Shown in pieces: positions 52,237 to 61,488 of a stretch of DNA of 64,000 bases (position 1 is its first letter; the number at the start of each line of letters is the position of its first letter). The notes below the pieces were generated by a model, which was not told where the DNA came from, ran no database searches, and saw only the letters and a program-made list of their open reading frames with translations. The DNA lies in the NCBI RefSeq assembly GCF_024623065.1, contig NZ_JANJZR010000010.1:28376-92375 (forward strand). The letters run 5' to 3'. The position numbers and the translations under genes are program-made. This DNA is from Bacteroides acidifaciens (GTDB lineage: Bacteria; Bacteroidota; Bacteroidia; Bacteroidales; Bacteroidaceae).

Positions 52237-52491
52237 CTATCCGCAATGGAAATACTTATGAACCAAATCAAGCATTTCCTGCGGTTTTCCGTCCAAGTCC
52301 GCACGCAGTGTCTTATCTTCATAGCTACGCAGTTTACGGATAATGCCGTCAATCATTGCCGGACTAAATACATTGTATTGTTCAAAAATAGCCCGTTGTT
52401 GTTCCAGACAATCGGCAGACGCAACGCAGCTATCCGGTAATTGAGCCAATGTCTGCAACTTATCTTCGTTTTCTTTCTGGTGAATATTCAA
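52237..52491 (-). CDS. hypothetical protein, 84 aa
   Basis: The small protein begins MNIHQKENEDKLQTLAQLPD and contains two central cysteines (SCVASADC) and a C-terminal HCG. It is predicted helical, with no domain I recognise. It is divergent from ogt and has a terminator 19 nt past its stop, which supports transcription. Confidence 0.6.
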   Translation of the reverse strand: MNIHQKENEDKLQTLAQLPDSCVASADCLEQQRAIFEQYNVFSPAMIDGIIRKLRSYEDKTLRADLDGKPQEMLDLVHKYFHCG

Positions 52492-52531
52492 AAACAGAGG
52501 TAAAAAAGATATTATTAAAAAAATAAAATGC

Positions 52532-52539
52532 TACTTTTG
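52532..52539 (+). promoter_or_regulatory. promoter -7 element (TACTTTTG) for ogt
   Basis: This TAnnTTTG box lies 30 nt before the ogt ATG. Confidence 0.6.
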
Positions 52540-52569
52540 TAAAAGACACCACCTTATATATAACGTTAT

Positions 52570-53103
52570 ATGCAATACATTTACAAATATCATTCCCCTA
52601 TCGGCGGAATAACAATCGCAAGTGACGGTGATTCCTTGACAGGTTTGTGGTTTGACGGGCAGAAATATTTTGCCGCTTCGTTGTCTCCTGAACACGAAGA
52701 AAAAACATTGCCCGTATTTGAGCAAACCAAAGAATGGCTCGATTGCTATTTCAGCGGAAAGAATCCCGGCTTCATGCCTGACATACACTTGGAAGGCACT
52801 CCTTTCCGCCTCTCCGTATGGAAAATATTAAAAGAAATCCCTTACGGCAAAGTCATTACGTACAAGGATATTGCCAAAGAAATAGCCCATCGGAACGGAC
52901 TGCCGTCCATGTCAACGCAAGCGGTAGGCAATGCGGTGGGGCATAATCCGATTAGCATTATCATACCCTGCCACCGGGTTGTAAGTTGCAATGGCAGCCT
53001 GACAGGATATGCAGGCGGTATTTCTAAAAAGATAGAATTACTCACTCTCGAACAGGCGGATATGACAAACCTGTTCGTACCGAAGAAAGGGACGGCACTA
53101 TAA
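52570..53103 (+). CDS. ogt: methylated-DNA--protein-cysteine methyltransferase
   Basis: This suicide enzyme removes O6-alkyl groups from guanine. The 177-aa protein has an N-terminal ribonuclease-like domain and a C-terminal winged helix with the acceptor Cys134 in IIPCHRVV. The HTH contains YGKVITYKDIAKEIA, followed by AVGNAVGHNPISI. There is no AraC-type Ada domain, so it is an Ogt/MGMT-type repair enzyme. It is followed by an orphan reading-frame remnant. Confidence 0.95.
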   Translation: MQYIYKYHSPIGGITIASDGDSLTGLWFDGQKYFAASLSPEHEEKTLPVFEQTKEWLDCYFSGKNPGFMPDIHLEGTPFRLSVWKILKEIPYGKVITYKDIAKEIAHRNGLPSMSTQAVGNAVGHNPISIIIPCHRVVSCNGSLTGYAGGISKKIELLTLEQADMTNLFVPKKGTAL

Positions 53104-53288
53104 ATCCGAAAAAAGACCTGCTTGCCAAACCTGGGAAACAACATTCCGTTTCCGATTTTGCTCCGTCATTCACCGATAAACTATCCAAACAGGATGCCAA
53201 AGACCAAGCGGACAAATCAAGCTATACCATATCCAGATTCAAAGAAAGCGAAGAGCAGAAGGTTGAAATAGACGATTTCGGGTTCTGA
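53104..53288 (+). pseudogene. orphan C-terminal coding remnant
   Basis: The reading frame offset from ogt is open for 61 codons and encodes a charged, plausible protein tail: VSDFAPSFTDKLSKQDAKD, then YTISRFKESEEQKVEIDDFGF with a stop at 53286-53288. It has no start codon and no 5' part. It looks like the conserved C-terminus of a larger protein, perhaps from a mobile element, left behind after a deletion; the family is not recognised. Confidence 0.45.
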
Positions 53289-53404
53289 CCGACGTAGCAT
53301 TAGAGTAAAGTTTCCATCCGACATAGTAAAAACTATCTGTTATATTCCTTCTACTTTCAATAAATTCACTAAATTCGTAGCGAATTAAAGAAAGAAAAAA
53401 ACTC

Positions 53405-54211
53405 ATGGAGGTATATACAAACAATTGGGCGAACCGGAAGTATCAGCTAGGTTATGCTCTAAGTGGAGGATTTATTAAAGGATTCGCTCATTTGGGCGTA
53501 ATGCAGGCTCTCTTAGAGCATGATATCAAACCGGATATTATCTCCGGAGTTAGCGCCGGAGCTCTTGCGGGAGTCTTCTACGCAGACGGTAATGAACCTC
53601 ACCAAGTGCTGGACTACTTTTCCGGGCACAAATTTCAGGATCTGACCAAACTGGTAATCCCCAAGAAAGGATTATTTGACCTTTGCGAATTTATTGATTT
53701 TCTCCGTACCAATGTAAAAGCAAAGAATCTGGAAGACCTTCAGATTCCCTTAATCATTACGGCAACTGACCTTGACCACGGACGTATGGTTCACTTTCAC
53801 CGTGGTTCCATCGCCGAACGGGTAGCCGCTTCGTGTTGTATGCCTGTCATGTTCGCTCCGGTCAACATTGAAGGAACGAACTACGTAGACGGCGGATTGA
53901 TGATGAACCTTCCGGTTTCTACCCTCCGCAGAGTATGCAACAAAGTGGTAGCAGTCAATGTAAGTCCAATCATGGCACAAGATTATAAAATGAATATTGT
54001 CAGCATCGCCATGCGCTCATTCCACTTTATGTTCCGTGCCAACACCTTCCCCGAAAGGGAGAAATGCGATTTACTGATTGAACCTTACAACCTCTACGGA
54101 TACAGTAACACAGAATTGGAAAAAGCGGAAGAAATATTTGAGCAAGGATATAATACAGCCAACGAAGTACTGAATCAATTACTGGAAAAAAAAGGAAAAA
54201 TATGGAAATAG
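53405..54211 (+). CDS. patatin-like phospholipase (RssA type)
   Basis: The 268-aa patatin-fold lipid hydrolase has the nucleophile Ser50 in GVSAG (SGVSAGALAG) and the catalytic Asp162 in VDGGLMMNLP. The oxyanion loop is GGFIKGFAHLG. There is no signal peptide, so it is cytoplasmic like RssA. It probably has lysophospholipase or esterase activity. It lies 51 nt before the GH13 gene on the same strand and may be co-transcribed. Confidence 0.9.
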   Translation: MEVYTNNWANRKYQLGYALSGGFIKGFAHLGVMQALLEHDIKPDIISGVSAGALAGVFYADGNEPHQVLDYFSGHKFQDLTKLVIPKKGLFDLCEFIDFLRTNVKAKNLEDLQIPLIITATDLDHGRMVHFHRGSIAERVAASCCMPVMFAPVNIEGTNYVDGGLMMNLPVSTLRRVCNKVVAVNVSPIMAQDYKMNIVSIAMRSFHFMFRANTFPEREKCDLLIEPYNLYGYSNTELEKAEEIFEQGYNTANEVLNQLLEKKGKIWK

Positions 54212-54262
54212 CCCCTATTTTCCGAGAAGAACAATGAATACGAATATTAAAATCTACTCTAT

Positions 54263-55960
54263 ATGAATGATGAGAATAAAATAATTATCTATCAAGTGTT
54301 CACCCGCCTGTTCGGCAATAATAATAACCATTGCGTCTACAACGGGGATATAGCTGCCAACGGTTGCGGTAAAATGGCAGACTTTACTCTCAAAGCACTT
54401 GGAGAAATCAAGAAACTGGGCAGTACGCATATTTGGTACACAGGAATTATCGAACATGCTACCCAGACAGATTATCGCCGATACAACATCAGCCCGGATC
54501 ATCCCGCTATTGTGAAGGGCAAAGCCGGTTCGCCTTATGCTATCAAAGATTATTATGATGTTGACCCGGATCTGGCAAACGATGTGCCGGGACGTATGAA
54601 GGAATTTGAGAACTTGGTGCACCGAACACATCGTGTGGGACTAAAAGTTATCATAGACTTTGTCCCCAACCATGTAGCCCGCCAGTATCATTCGGACGCA
54701 CAACCGGATGGCACAACGGAACTGGGAGCCAACGATGACTCAAACATCGCTTTCAGCCCTTATAATAATTTTTATTATATTCCACAAGCGGAACTTCATG
54801 CACAGTTTGATATGAAAGACGGCGCCGCAGAACCTTATCACGAATTCCCTGCTAAAGCAACAGGCAATAATCGTTTTGACGCCACTCCTAATATCACCGA
54901 CTGGTATGAAACCATCAAACTGAATTATGGGGTGGATTATCAGAATGGTGGCACCTGCCATTTCTCCCCGATTCCGGACACATGGATTAAGATGTTGGAC
55001 ATACTTCTCTTCTGGGCGTCTAAAGATATCGACGGCTTCCGTTGCGATATGGCCGAAATGGTCCCCGTTGAGTTTTGGGAATGGGCTATTCCGCAAGTAA
55101 AAGAGGCTTATCCTGAAATTCTTTTCATCGCTGAAGTCTACAATCCGAATGAATACCGCAACTATCTGATGCGTGGCAAGTTTGACTATTTGTATGATAA
55201 GGTAGGCTTATATGACACGTTGCGCAATGTAGCATGCGGATATGAATCCGCTGCTGCCATCACGCATTGCTGGCAAAGCCTGAACGGAATAGAGAAGAGA
55301 ATGCTTAATTTCCTCGAGAATCACGATGAGCAACGTATTGCTTCCGACTTCTTCGCAGGCAATCCGCGCAAAGGAATTCCTGCGCTTATTGTTTCGGCAT
55401 GCATGAATACGAATCCTATGATGATTTATTTCGGTCAAGAATTCGGAGAAATGGGAATGGACAGTGAAGGATTCAGCGGAAGAGACGGAAGGACTACCAT
55501 ATTTGACTATTGGAGCGTAGACACAATCCGCCGCTGGCGCAATGGTGGCAAATTTGACGGTAAGATGCTTACTGAAGACCACAAACGGCTCTATAATATC
55601 TATCAGAGGATACTGACACTTTGTAATGAGGAACCGGCAATCAGCAAAGGAGTATTCTTTGACTTGATGTATGCCAACATAAACGGCTGGCGTTTCAACG
55701 AACGTAAGCAATACACCTTTATGCGGAAATACAAAAATGAATTATTGTTTTTCATTGTCAATTTCGACAGTCAACTGGCAGATGTGGCAATCAATGTACC
55801 TTCACATGCTTTCGACTTTTTGCAAATTCCTCAGATGGAGTCTTATCAAGCTATAGACCTGATAAGTGGCGCAAAAGAAGAAATCTGCTTATTGCCATAT
55901 AAACCGACAGATGTATCGGTCGGAGCCTACAATGGAAAGATTCTGAAAATTACTTTTTAA
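54263..55960 (+). CDS. GH13 alpha-amylase-family glycoside hydrolase, cytoplasmic
   Basis: The 565-aa protein has a GH13 barrel: VIIDFVPNHVARQYH (conserved region I), DGFRCDMAEM with the nucleophile Asp (region II), LFIAEVYNP with the acid/base Glu (region III) and LENHDEQRIASD (region IV). It has no signal peptide, so it acts on intracellular alpha-glucan such as glycogen or imported maltodextrin. It faces glgB across a short gap, consistent with glycogen metabolism. A terminator follows. Confidence 0.92.
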   Translation: MNDENKIIIYQVFTRLFGNNNNHCVYNGDIAANGCGKMADFTLKALGEIKKLGSTHIWYTGIIEHATQTDYRRYNISPDHPAIVKGKAGSPYAIKDYYDVDPDLANDVPGRMKEFENLVHRTHRVGLKVIIDFVPNHVARQYHSDAQPDGTTELGANDDSNIAFSPYNNFYYIPQAELHAQFDMKDGAAEPYHEFPAKATGNNRFDATPNITDWYETIKLNYGVDYQNGGTCHFSPIPDTWIKMLDILLFWASKDIDGFRCDMAEMVPVEFWEWAIPQVKEAYPEILFIAEVYNPNEYRNYLMRGKFDYLYDKVGLYDTLRNVACGYESAAAITHCWQSLNGIEKRMLNFLENHDEQRIASDFFAGNPRKGIPALIVSACMNTNPMMIYFGQEFGEMGMDSEGFSGRDGRTTIFDYWSVDTIRRWRNGGKFDGKMLTEDHKRLYNIYQRILTLCNEEPAISKGVFFDLMYANINGWRFNERKQYTFMRKYKNELLFFIVNFDSQLADVAINVPSHAFDFLQIPQMESYQAIDLISGAKEEICLLPYKPTDVSVGAYNGKILKITF

Positions 55961-56000
55961 GTGAAAGGTAAGTAAAAGTTAAGATTTATAAGTTCATTGC

Positions 56001-56035
56001 AACCCGGTCCTCATAATGACCGGGTTATTTTATGT
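56001..56035 (+). terminator. terminator of the GH13 gene
   Basis: AACCCGGTC pairs with GACCGGGTT, followed by ATTTTAT. Confidence 0.88.
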
Positions 56036-56103
56036 ATATCGCTCAAACAAATGTTCTCAAAGGCTGTTTTAGGTAAATAAACAACCCTCCAGACTCAAGG
56101 ATT

Positions 56104-56304
56104 ATGAAGAAAATTAATATTGGAGTATTCTTGTTGCTTTTGCTGTTATCCATATCTGCTTTCGCAGGCACCCCGCCCGACAATGGGCAAGTGACTTTCA
56201 GAAAAATGTATCCGAAAGCAAATGACATAGCTTGGTCGCAGGATGATGTATATAAAGAAAACCCTCGCAAATCATTGAATATCTGCGAGGGTTCTTTATT
56301 TTAG
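56104..56304 (+). pseudogene. truncated PepSY-like secreted protein gene
   Basis: The frame encodes a signal peptide (IGVFLLLLLLSISAFA) and about 25 residues of a PepSY-like/DUF2874 start (VTFRKMYPKANDIAWSQDD), then runs into an unrelated hairpin and stops at 66 aa. Related proteins are usually 100-150 aa, so the gene appears cut off by the glgB terminator region. A small secreted peptide is possible but less likely. Confidence 0.55.
56261..56303. terminator. terminator of glgB, overlapping the truncated gene
   Basis: AACCCTCGCA pairs with TGCGAGGGTT; on the minus strand it is followed by TTCTTTA, just past the glgB stop. Confidence 0.85.
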
Positions 56305-56313
56305 AACAAATTA

Positions 56314-58326
56314 TTATTTCTTCTTTCTAAGCACTACGGCACTACGCGCAGGGATATAGAGTTTCAGCCATTCTTTCTTTTCCTGTTTGTACAATGGATC
56401 GGCAATCGTAAAATGAACAACAGAGTCGTCTGCCAAACCATTTCCGCCAAATACTACATTGTCTGTATTCAGTATTACTTCATATGCTCCCGGCTCTACC
56501 AGGAAACCATAATCAACAAATGACTGTTTCGGATTGAAGTTGAAGACGAATATCAGATCTTTACGTCCATATGCCAATACCTGGTCACCGTCATTATGCC
56601 ATATTTCCTGAACAGGCGTTGCCTGGAAGTCTTTCACACTCTTGATTACTTTCAGCATCTCCGCATCAAAATCACCCATATAGTGATAAGTCAGATTCTG
56701 GTTGTCTACCAAATCCCACTGGCGACGGGCATATTTGCAAGACCATCCATTCCCTTCGCGCGGGAAATCAATCCATTCAGGATGGCCAAACTCATTTCCC
56801 ATAAAGTTCAGATAACCGCCATTAATGGTAGTAGACGTCAGCAAACGAATCATTTTGTGCAAAGCAATGCCCCGGTTGACAATGTAATTTTCATCTCCCT
56901 TTTGCATATGCCAATACATATCAGCGTCAACCAGACGGAAGATAATTGTCTTGTCTCCCACCAATGCCTGATCGTGACTCTCTGCATAAGAGATGGTCTT
57001 TTCATCCTGACGGCGGTTGGTTACTTCCCAGAACATGCTGGAAGGTTTCCAGTCCTCATCAATCTTTTCCTTGATTGTCTTAATCCAATAATCAGGAATG
57101 TTCATAGCCATACGGTAATCGAATCCGTAGCCGCCGTCTTTCACTTTCGCAGCCAATCCCGGCATACCGGAAACTTCTTCTGCAATTGTTATTGCTTTCG
57201 GATTCACTTGATGAATCAGTTCATTGACCAATGTCAGGTAACAAATTGCATTGTCATCCTGATGACCGTTGAAGTAATCTCCATAATTACAGAAAGCTTC
57301 ACCCAATCCATGGCTATAATACAACATTGATGTCACTCCATCAAAACGGAATCCGTCGAACTTATATTCTTCCAACCAATATTTACAGTTGGACAACAGG
57401 AAATGAATCACTTCGTTCTTACCATAATCAAAACAAAGAGAATCCCAAGCCGGATGTTCGCGGCGACCGCCCGGATAGAAATACTGGTTGGGATCACCGG
57501 CAAAGTTTCCCAATCCTTCCACTTCGTTCTTTACAGCGTGTGAATGAACGATGTCCATAATCACAGCAAGCCCCAACCCATGAGCTGCATCAATCAATGC
57601 CTTCAACTCATCGGGAGTCCCGAAACGGGAGGAAGCGGCGAAGAAACTGGATACGTGATATCCGAAACTTCCATAATAAGGATGCTCCTGGATAGCCATA
57701 ATCTGGATGCAGTTATATCCTTCTTTAGCAATACGCGGAAGTATCTTTTCGCGGAATTCGTTATAGGTCCCGACTTTTTCCTCTTGCTGTGCCATTCCGA
57801 TATGGCATTCATAAATCAGCAAAGGATTCGTGCTGGGCTTAAACGTTTTCTTCTTGAATTTATAGGATTTCTCCGGTGCCCATACCTGGGCGCTGAATAT
57901 CTTGGTCTGTTCATCCTGAACTACACGTGTAGCCCAAGCAGGAATACGCTCACCTTGACCACCATCCCAATATATATTCAGTTTATACAAGTCTCCATGA
58001 TGGATAGCATCGGCCGGCAAGTTAATTTCCCAATTGCCGTTCTTTAGTTTTTTCAACTTGTAGGCAGCTTTTTCTTCCCAGTTATTGAACGTACCTACCA
58101 TATATATATGCGTAGCGTTCGGTGCCCATTCGCGGAAAGTCCACCCCTTATCGGTACGGTGCAATCCGAAATAAAGATAACCTGACGCAAAGTCCGAAAG
58201 AGTCTGTTTGCCTTTGTTAGTCAGTTCGGCTTCCTTGTTCAGCACAAACTGATGACGACCTGCAATAGCATCGGCAAAAGGTTCCAACCAAGGGTCATTT
58301 TTAATAAGATTAAGTGTCTTTTCCAT
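56314..58326 (-). CDS. glgB: 1,4-alpha-glucan branching enzyme
   Basis: GlgB makes alpha-1,6 branches in glycogen. The 670-aa protein has an N-terminal CBM48 (about 40-130; GWTFREWAPNATHIYMVGTF), a GH13 barrel with DGFRFDGVTSML (nucleophile), TIAEEVSGMPG (acid/base) and YAESHDQALVGD, and a C-terminal beta domain. It resembles the eukaryote-like GH13_8 type by these motifs. It is followed on the minus strand by a strong terminator and preceded by YhcH 18 nt upstream, so they may share a transcript. Confidence 0.96.
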   Translation of the reverse strand: MEKTLNLIKNDPWLEPFADAIAGRHQFVLNKEAELTNKGKQTLSDFASGYLYFGLHRTDKGWTFREWAPNATHIYMVGTFNNWEEKAAYKLKKLKNGNWEINLPADAIHHGDLYKLNIYWDGGQGERIPAWATRVVQDEQTKIFSAQVWAPEKSYKFKKKTFKPSTNPLLIYECHIGMAQQEEKVGTYNEFREKILPRIAKEGYNCIQIMAIQEHPYYGSFGYHVSSFFAASSRFGTPDELKALIDAAHGLGLAVIMDIVHSHAVKNEVEGLGNFAGDPNQYFYPGGRREHPAWDSLCFDYGKNEVIHFLLSNCKYWLEEYKFDGFRFDGVTSMLYYSHGLGEAFCNYGDYFNGHQDDNAICYLTLVNELIHQVNPKAITIAEEVSGMPGLAAKVKDGGYGFDYRMAMNIPDYWIKTIKEKIDEDWKPSSMFWEVTNRRQDEKTISYAESHDQALVGDKTIIFRLVDADMYWHMQKGDENYIVNRGIALHKMIRLLTSTTINGGYLNFMGNEFGHPEWIDFPREGNGWSCKYARRQWDLVDNQNLTYHYMGDFDAEMLKVIKSVKDFQATPVQEIWHNDGDQVLAYGRKDLIFVFNFNPKQSFVDYGFLVEPGAYEVILNTDNVVFGGNGLADDSVVHFTIADPLYKQEKKEWLKLYIPARSAVVLRKKK

Positions 58327-58344
58327 ATCAGAATTGAATTTAGA

Positions 58345-58791
58345 TTATGCTTTTACTTTTACGATTACTTTCTTCACACCATCCGGGGTAATGCCGGGAG
58401 CATGTCCGTCCTGAGGAAAGAATATAGCAAACATTCCCGGTTTCACGGCAACATAAGTTTCGGCTAATCCTTCAAAAAAAGTAATATCCTTTTCTACATT
58501 ATAAGGAGCATCTGTGGGAACACAGTCCTTAGCAGCAGTATAACCCATAATTTCCGTTCCAGACAATGGAATCTGAATATCGATAAACTCATTATGTGTT
58601 TCCAATCTGGCTTCTTCTTTGGTCTTTGGCTTGGTTTGTGCAATATTCACCAGCAGATCTTTTCCTTTCAATTCTGTCTTACCGATTTCCATGGCTTGAA
58701 GGTCATGAGATTTCAGAAATTCAATAGCTTGTGCAAATAAAGGATTTAAAGACGCATATTTCTCCAAATTTTCTAAAGTATCTACTATCAT
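58345..58791 (-). CDS. YhcH/YjgK/YiaL-family cupin protein
   Basis: The 148-aa beta-sandwich protein of the YhcH family has the signature ETHNEFIDIQIPLSGTE and, near the C-terminus, FFPQDGHAPGI with probable metal-binding histidines. Family members are linked to sialic-acid or beta-galactoside metabolism as putative epimerases or isomerases; the substrate is unknown here. It lies 18 nt upstream of glgB and 33 nt downstream of the DUF2461 gene, all on one strand. Confidence 0.9.
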   Translation of the reverse strand: MIVDTLENLEKYASLNPLFAQAIEFLKSHDLQAMEIGKTELKGKDLLVNIAQTKPKTKEEARLETHNEFIDIQIPLSGTEIMGYTAAKDCVPTDAPYNVEKDITFFEGLAETYVAVKPGMFAIFFPQDGHAPGITPDGVKKVIVKVKA

Positions 58792-58824
58792 ATAAGTTCA
58801 ATTTTAAAGTTTATATATTAGGTA

Positions 58825-59499
58825 TTATTCAAAATCATCAATCGTATAATTAATAAAATCGGCAAACCGCTTGAATTGGCGGAACACCTTATCTATCTGC
58901 TCCAATACATCCGGCTGGGTAAAGAAGTTATCGGGGACATTATAGGAACAGACATATTCCTTGCATTTCAGATAATCAATGTACTTGAAATCTCTCGGGA
59001 AACCTTTAGGAGCTGTTTTCAGGAAGTCTTCTCCAATCACTGGAAAGTATTTCTTAAATTCCGGGTCTTCTACAATGGAAACAAACTCCTCAATATTATC
59101 ATAAATAGATTGGCGGACAGCTTTCAATATATTGGAAGGCAGACAGAGGCTTCCTCCGGCAAGCATCGAACCGTCCGGTTGCAGATGCACATAGTATCCG
59201 CAATGGTCGGACTTCTTGCCCTTCGCATTGATATAACCGCCGAAATGTATCTTATAGGGTGTTTTATCCGTAGAGAAACGGGTATCCCGATAAATACGAT
59301 AGGTACAGTCTTTGGGTTGGATTCCCCGGACTGTTTCATCAAACAGAGAAATACGCGCAATCACTGTTGCCAAAAAATTGTCGAACTCAGCACGGGCCAT
59401 CTCATATTCTGCCTTATGCTCATTAAACCACTCACGATTATTGTTCGCGGAAAGATCTTTTAAAAACTGAAAGATAACGGGTATGTTCATCTTTATCAT
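58825..59499 (-). CDS. DUF2461 domain protein
   Basis: The 224-aa protein has FLKDLSANNNREWFNEHKAEY near residue 12 and YRIYRDTRFSTDKTPYKIHF near residue 65, the two hallmark blocks of DUF2461 (TIGR02453). The function is unknown; the family is widespread and cytoplasmic. The start could be the ATG three codons later (59490). It heads the transcript DUF2461-YhcH-glgB. Confidence 0.9.
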   Translation of the reverse strand: MIKMNIPVIFQFLKDLSANNNREWFNEHKAEYEMARAEFDNFLATVIARISLFDETVRGIQPKDCTYRIYRDTRFSTDKTPYKIHFGGYINAKGKKSDHCGYYVHLQPDGSMLAGGSLCLPSNILKAVRQSIYDNIEEFVSIVEDPEFKKYFPVIGEDFLKTAPKGFPRDFKYIDYLKCKEYVCSYNVPDNFFTQPDVLEQIDKVFRQFKRFADFINYTIDDFE

Positions 59500-59567
59500 T
59501 TTCTATTATTATCTTACAAACGTACAAATTTTATTTCATATAAACTACAAAAGGGAACAAAAGGACA

Positions 59568-59600
59568 TAAAAAAAAGCATCGGCCTGGTAAACCGATGCT
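59568..59600 (-). terminator. terminator of the pabB-pabC transcript
   Basis: AGCATCGG pairs with CCGATGCT and is followed on the minus strand by a run of eight T. It lies about 180 nt past the pabC stop. Confidence 0.8.
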
Positions 59601-59776
59601 CTAACACATTTATCAAAAAAACAGACTCTTCTGCCTCTGACGTACTTTAGCTTTCACAAGTGGAGTACAATCTCTTTAATTAATCTTATATCTAATACTA
59701 TGAAAAACACATAAATATAACAGTACAAAAGGGGCTTTTGTTCAGCACTTCTCTGTATATTTCAGTTAATAATAGT

Positions 59777-60373
59777 TTATAGAATCAAATGTTTGTCATC
59801 AACAGGCAGTATGATACATCCCCAGTCAATCATTGCATTGAATAACATGATTTTAGAATATTTCCCCAAATGTGCCTGTGGAATATCTTTTTCTACAATA
59901 ATCTTCTTGTCCAACAGCTCGGCGCGTTTTGTTCCCCGAAGCAATGGGTGGGAAGGGGTGCACCACATCTTCCCGTCATAGAGTGCCACGTTAGCAATAG
60001 AGGTGTCTGTCAGACAACCGTCTTTTACTATTAAAACATCATCCGCCGTTTTCCTTTGGGCATACAAGGCATTCAAATTTTCCCGGTTCGTGCTTTTATA
60101 CGTATAGTCGACAGTATCAGCTACCACCAGGCGCAAAGAAGAAATGTCCCGCATCTGATAAGGCACATAGGTGATTTCTTCTATTTCTTTGCCATATACA
60201 ACCCTGCATTTGTATACTCCTGCCAACGATTGCGGCGAAATTAACGCCCGCAAATCAATTGGGGCGCTGTCTTTCCAAAAGATCGCACGGGTTCTATCAA
60301 AACGTTCTATATGATAGTCAAGATTATAAACCTTTCCATCCTCTATCCGGATGGTTTCAATAAATAGGCACAT
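59777..60373 (-). CDS. pabC: aminodeoxychorismate lyase-like, class IV aminotransferase
   Basis: PabC releases p-aminobenzoate from aminodeoxychorismate for folate synthesis. The 198-aa PLP-dependent fold-type IV protein is shorter than E. coli PabC (269 aa), but keeps NLDYHIERFDRTR, DDVLIVKDGCLTDTSIANVAL and SHPLLRGTKRAELL. It overlaps the 3' end of pabB by 17 nt, which strongly supports the pathway assignment. The PLP Lys is not certain by eye; the best candidate is in TYKSTNREN. Confidence 0.87.
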   Translation of the reverse strand: MCLFIETIRIEDGKVYNLDYHIERFDRTRAIFWKDSAPIDLRALISPQSLAGVYKCRVVYGKEIEEITYVPYQMRDISSLRLVVADTVDYTYKSTNRENLNALYAQRKTADDVLIVKDGCLTDTSIANVALYDGKMWCTPSHPLLRGTKRAELLDKKIIVEKDIPQAHLGKYSKIMLFNAMIDWGCIILPVDDKHLIL

Positions 60374-61364
60374 ATACTTTTTGTTTCATTTCATTATATT
60401 CGCTTTCCACATCACTTTGGCAGGTAATTCCACCACCGCTTTTGAAATACATCTTTTCCCCTTCCTGCTCTACGAAACGTATCATAACAGCGCTATCCAG
60501 ATTTTCACCGTCAAAATATCCCATAATGCCTGTATAAAATCCCCTGTCATAGGTTTCTGCTTCTTGAATTATCTGCATCGTTTTTTTCTTCGGAGCCCCT
60601 GTTATAGATCCTGCGGGCAATAACTTAAAAATAATATCACCTAAGTGCGCGTGATAATCATCCGGCAGAGTTCCCTGAATTTCCGAACTTGTCTGAAGGA
60701 TAGAACCGAGATTAGTCCGTAAGGTATCAATATATCGGTAGCGGGATACTGATACTTGATTGGCAACCATGCTTAGATCATTCCGTATCAAGTCCACAAT
60801 AGTGGCATGTTCTGCCGCTTCTTTCGGATCATTTATCAGCAATTGGGCGGCATCAGGAATTGAAGCGTCGATAGTTCCTTTCATTGGGAAGGAGCAAATT
60901 CTTCCTTGATGGATTCTGACAAATATTTCAGGAGAAAATACTGTAAACGAATCTTTTAACCATAACTTATAGGTAGCTCTCGAACGGGAATAAATATCTT
61001 TCAGAGTGAGGTTGGTTTCTATCGGAGTGCGACAAGTCAAGTTCGTGAGAAAGCTGTTTCCTGCAAAAATATTTCTTTGAACGATATGAAATGAATGCCT
61101 ATAAGCGTCAAAAGATTCGGGCAACGGTTTCCAACGAATATGTTTTTCCTTATTATTTGGAAACGAATCCTCATAGCTTTTGTCTGATACCGGTTGATTG
61201 GTAAATCCATTCAGATTATAAAGCAATTCTGCAGAATCTACGGATGAAACATCTTCTACATAAGAAGCGTCTTGTAGGTAATTTATAATAAAGATAAAAG
61301 GGCGACGGGATATTCCCAGCTCATTCATCTGCTTGACAGCCTGTTCCTTGGTATATAAATGCAT
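60357..61364 (-). CDS. pabB: aminodeoxychorismate synthase component I
   Basis: PabB converts chorismate, with ammonia from PabA, to aminodeoxychorismate. The 335-aa chorismate-binding domain has SFLTNLTCRTPI, FSPEIFVRI, the signature FPMKGTIDA, DLIRNDLSMVA, LLPAGSITGAPKK and MIRFVEQEG. It is short because the N-terminal subdomain is reduced, as usual in Bacteroidota. The ATG at 61364 is chosen since the longer start lies in the promoter. It is translationally coupled to pabC. Confidence 0.93.
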   Translation of the reverse strand: MHLYTKEQAVKQMNELGISRRPFIFIINYLQDASYVEDVSSVDSAELLYNLNGFTNQPVSDKSYEDSFPNNKEKHIRWKPLPESFDAYRHSFHIVQRNIFAGNSFLTNLTCRTPIETNLTLKDIYSRSRATYKLWLKDSFTVFSPEIFVRIHQGRICSFPMKGTIDASIPDAAQLLINDPKEAAEHATIVDLIRNDLSMVANQVSVSRYRYIDTLRTNLGSILQTSSEIQGTLPDDYHAHLGDIIFKLLPAGSITGAPKKKTMQIIQEAETYDRGFYTGIMGYFDGENLDSAVMIRFVEQEGEKMYFKSGGGITCQSDVESEYNEMKQKVYVPIY

Positions 61365-61388
61365 AAAATCCTTCTGTGTTAGGAACGG

Positions 61389-61396
61389 CAAAAGTA
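61389..61396 (-). promoter_or_regulatory. promoter -7 element (TACTTTTG) for pabBC
   Basis: The minus strand matches TAnnTTTG, 24 nt upstream of the pabB ATG. Confidence 0.6.
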
Positions 61397-61432
61397 CACA
61401 AAAAAGTATGGATTAAAAAAAATGCAATAAAA

Positions 61433-61465
61433 AAGGGTTGCCAAATGTGTCTATCGGCAACCCTT
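61433..61465 (-). terminator. terminator of the TPR gene
   Basis: AAGGGTTGCC pairs with GGCAACCCTT (10 bp), followed on the minus strand by TTTTTATTG. Confidence 0.88.
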
Positions 61466-61488
61466 CATACTTCTTTATAAGAATCTGA

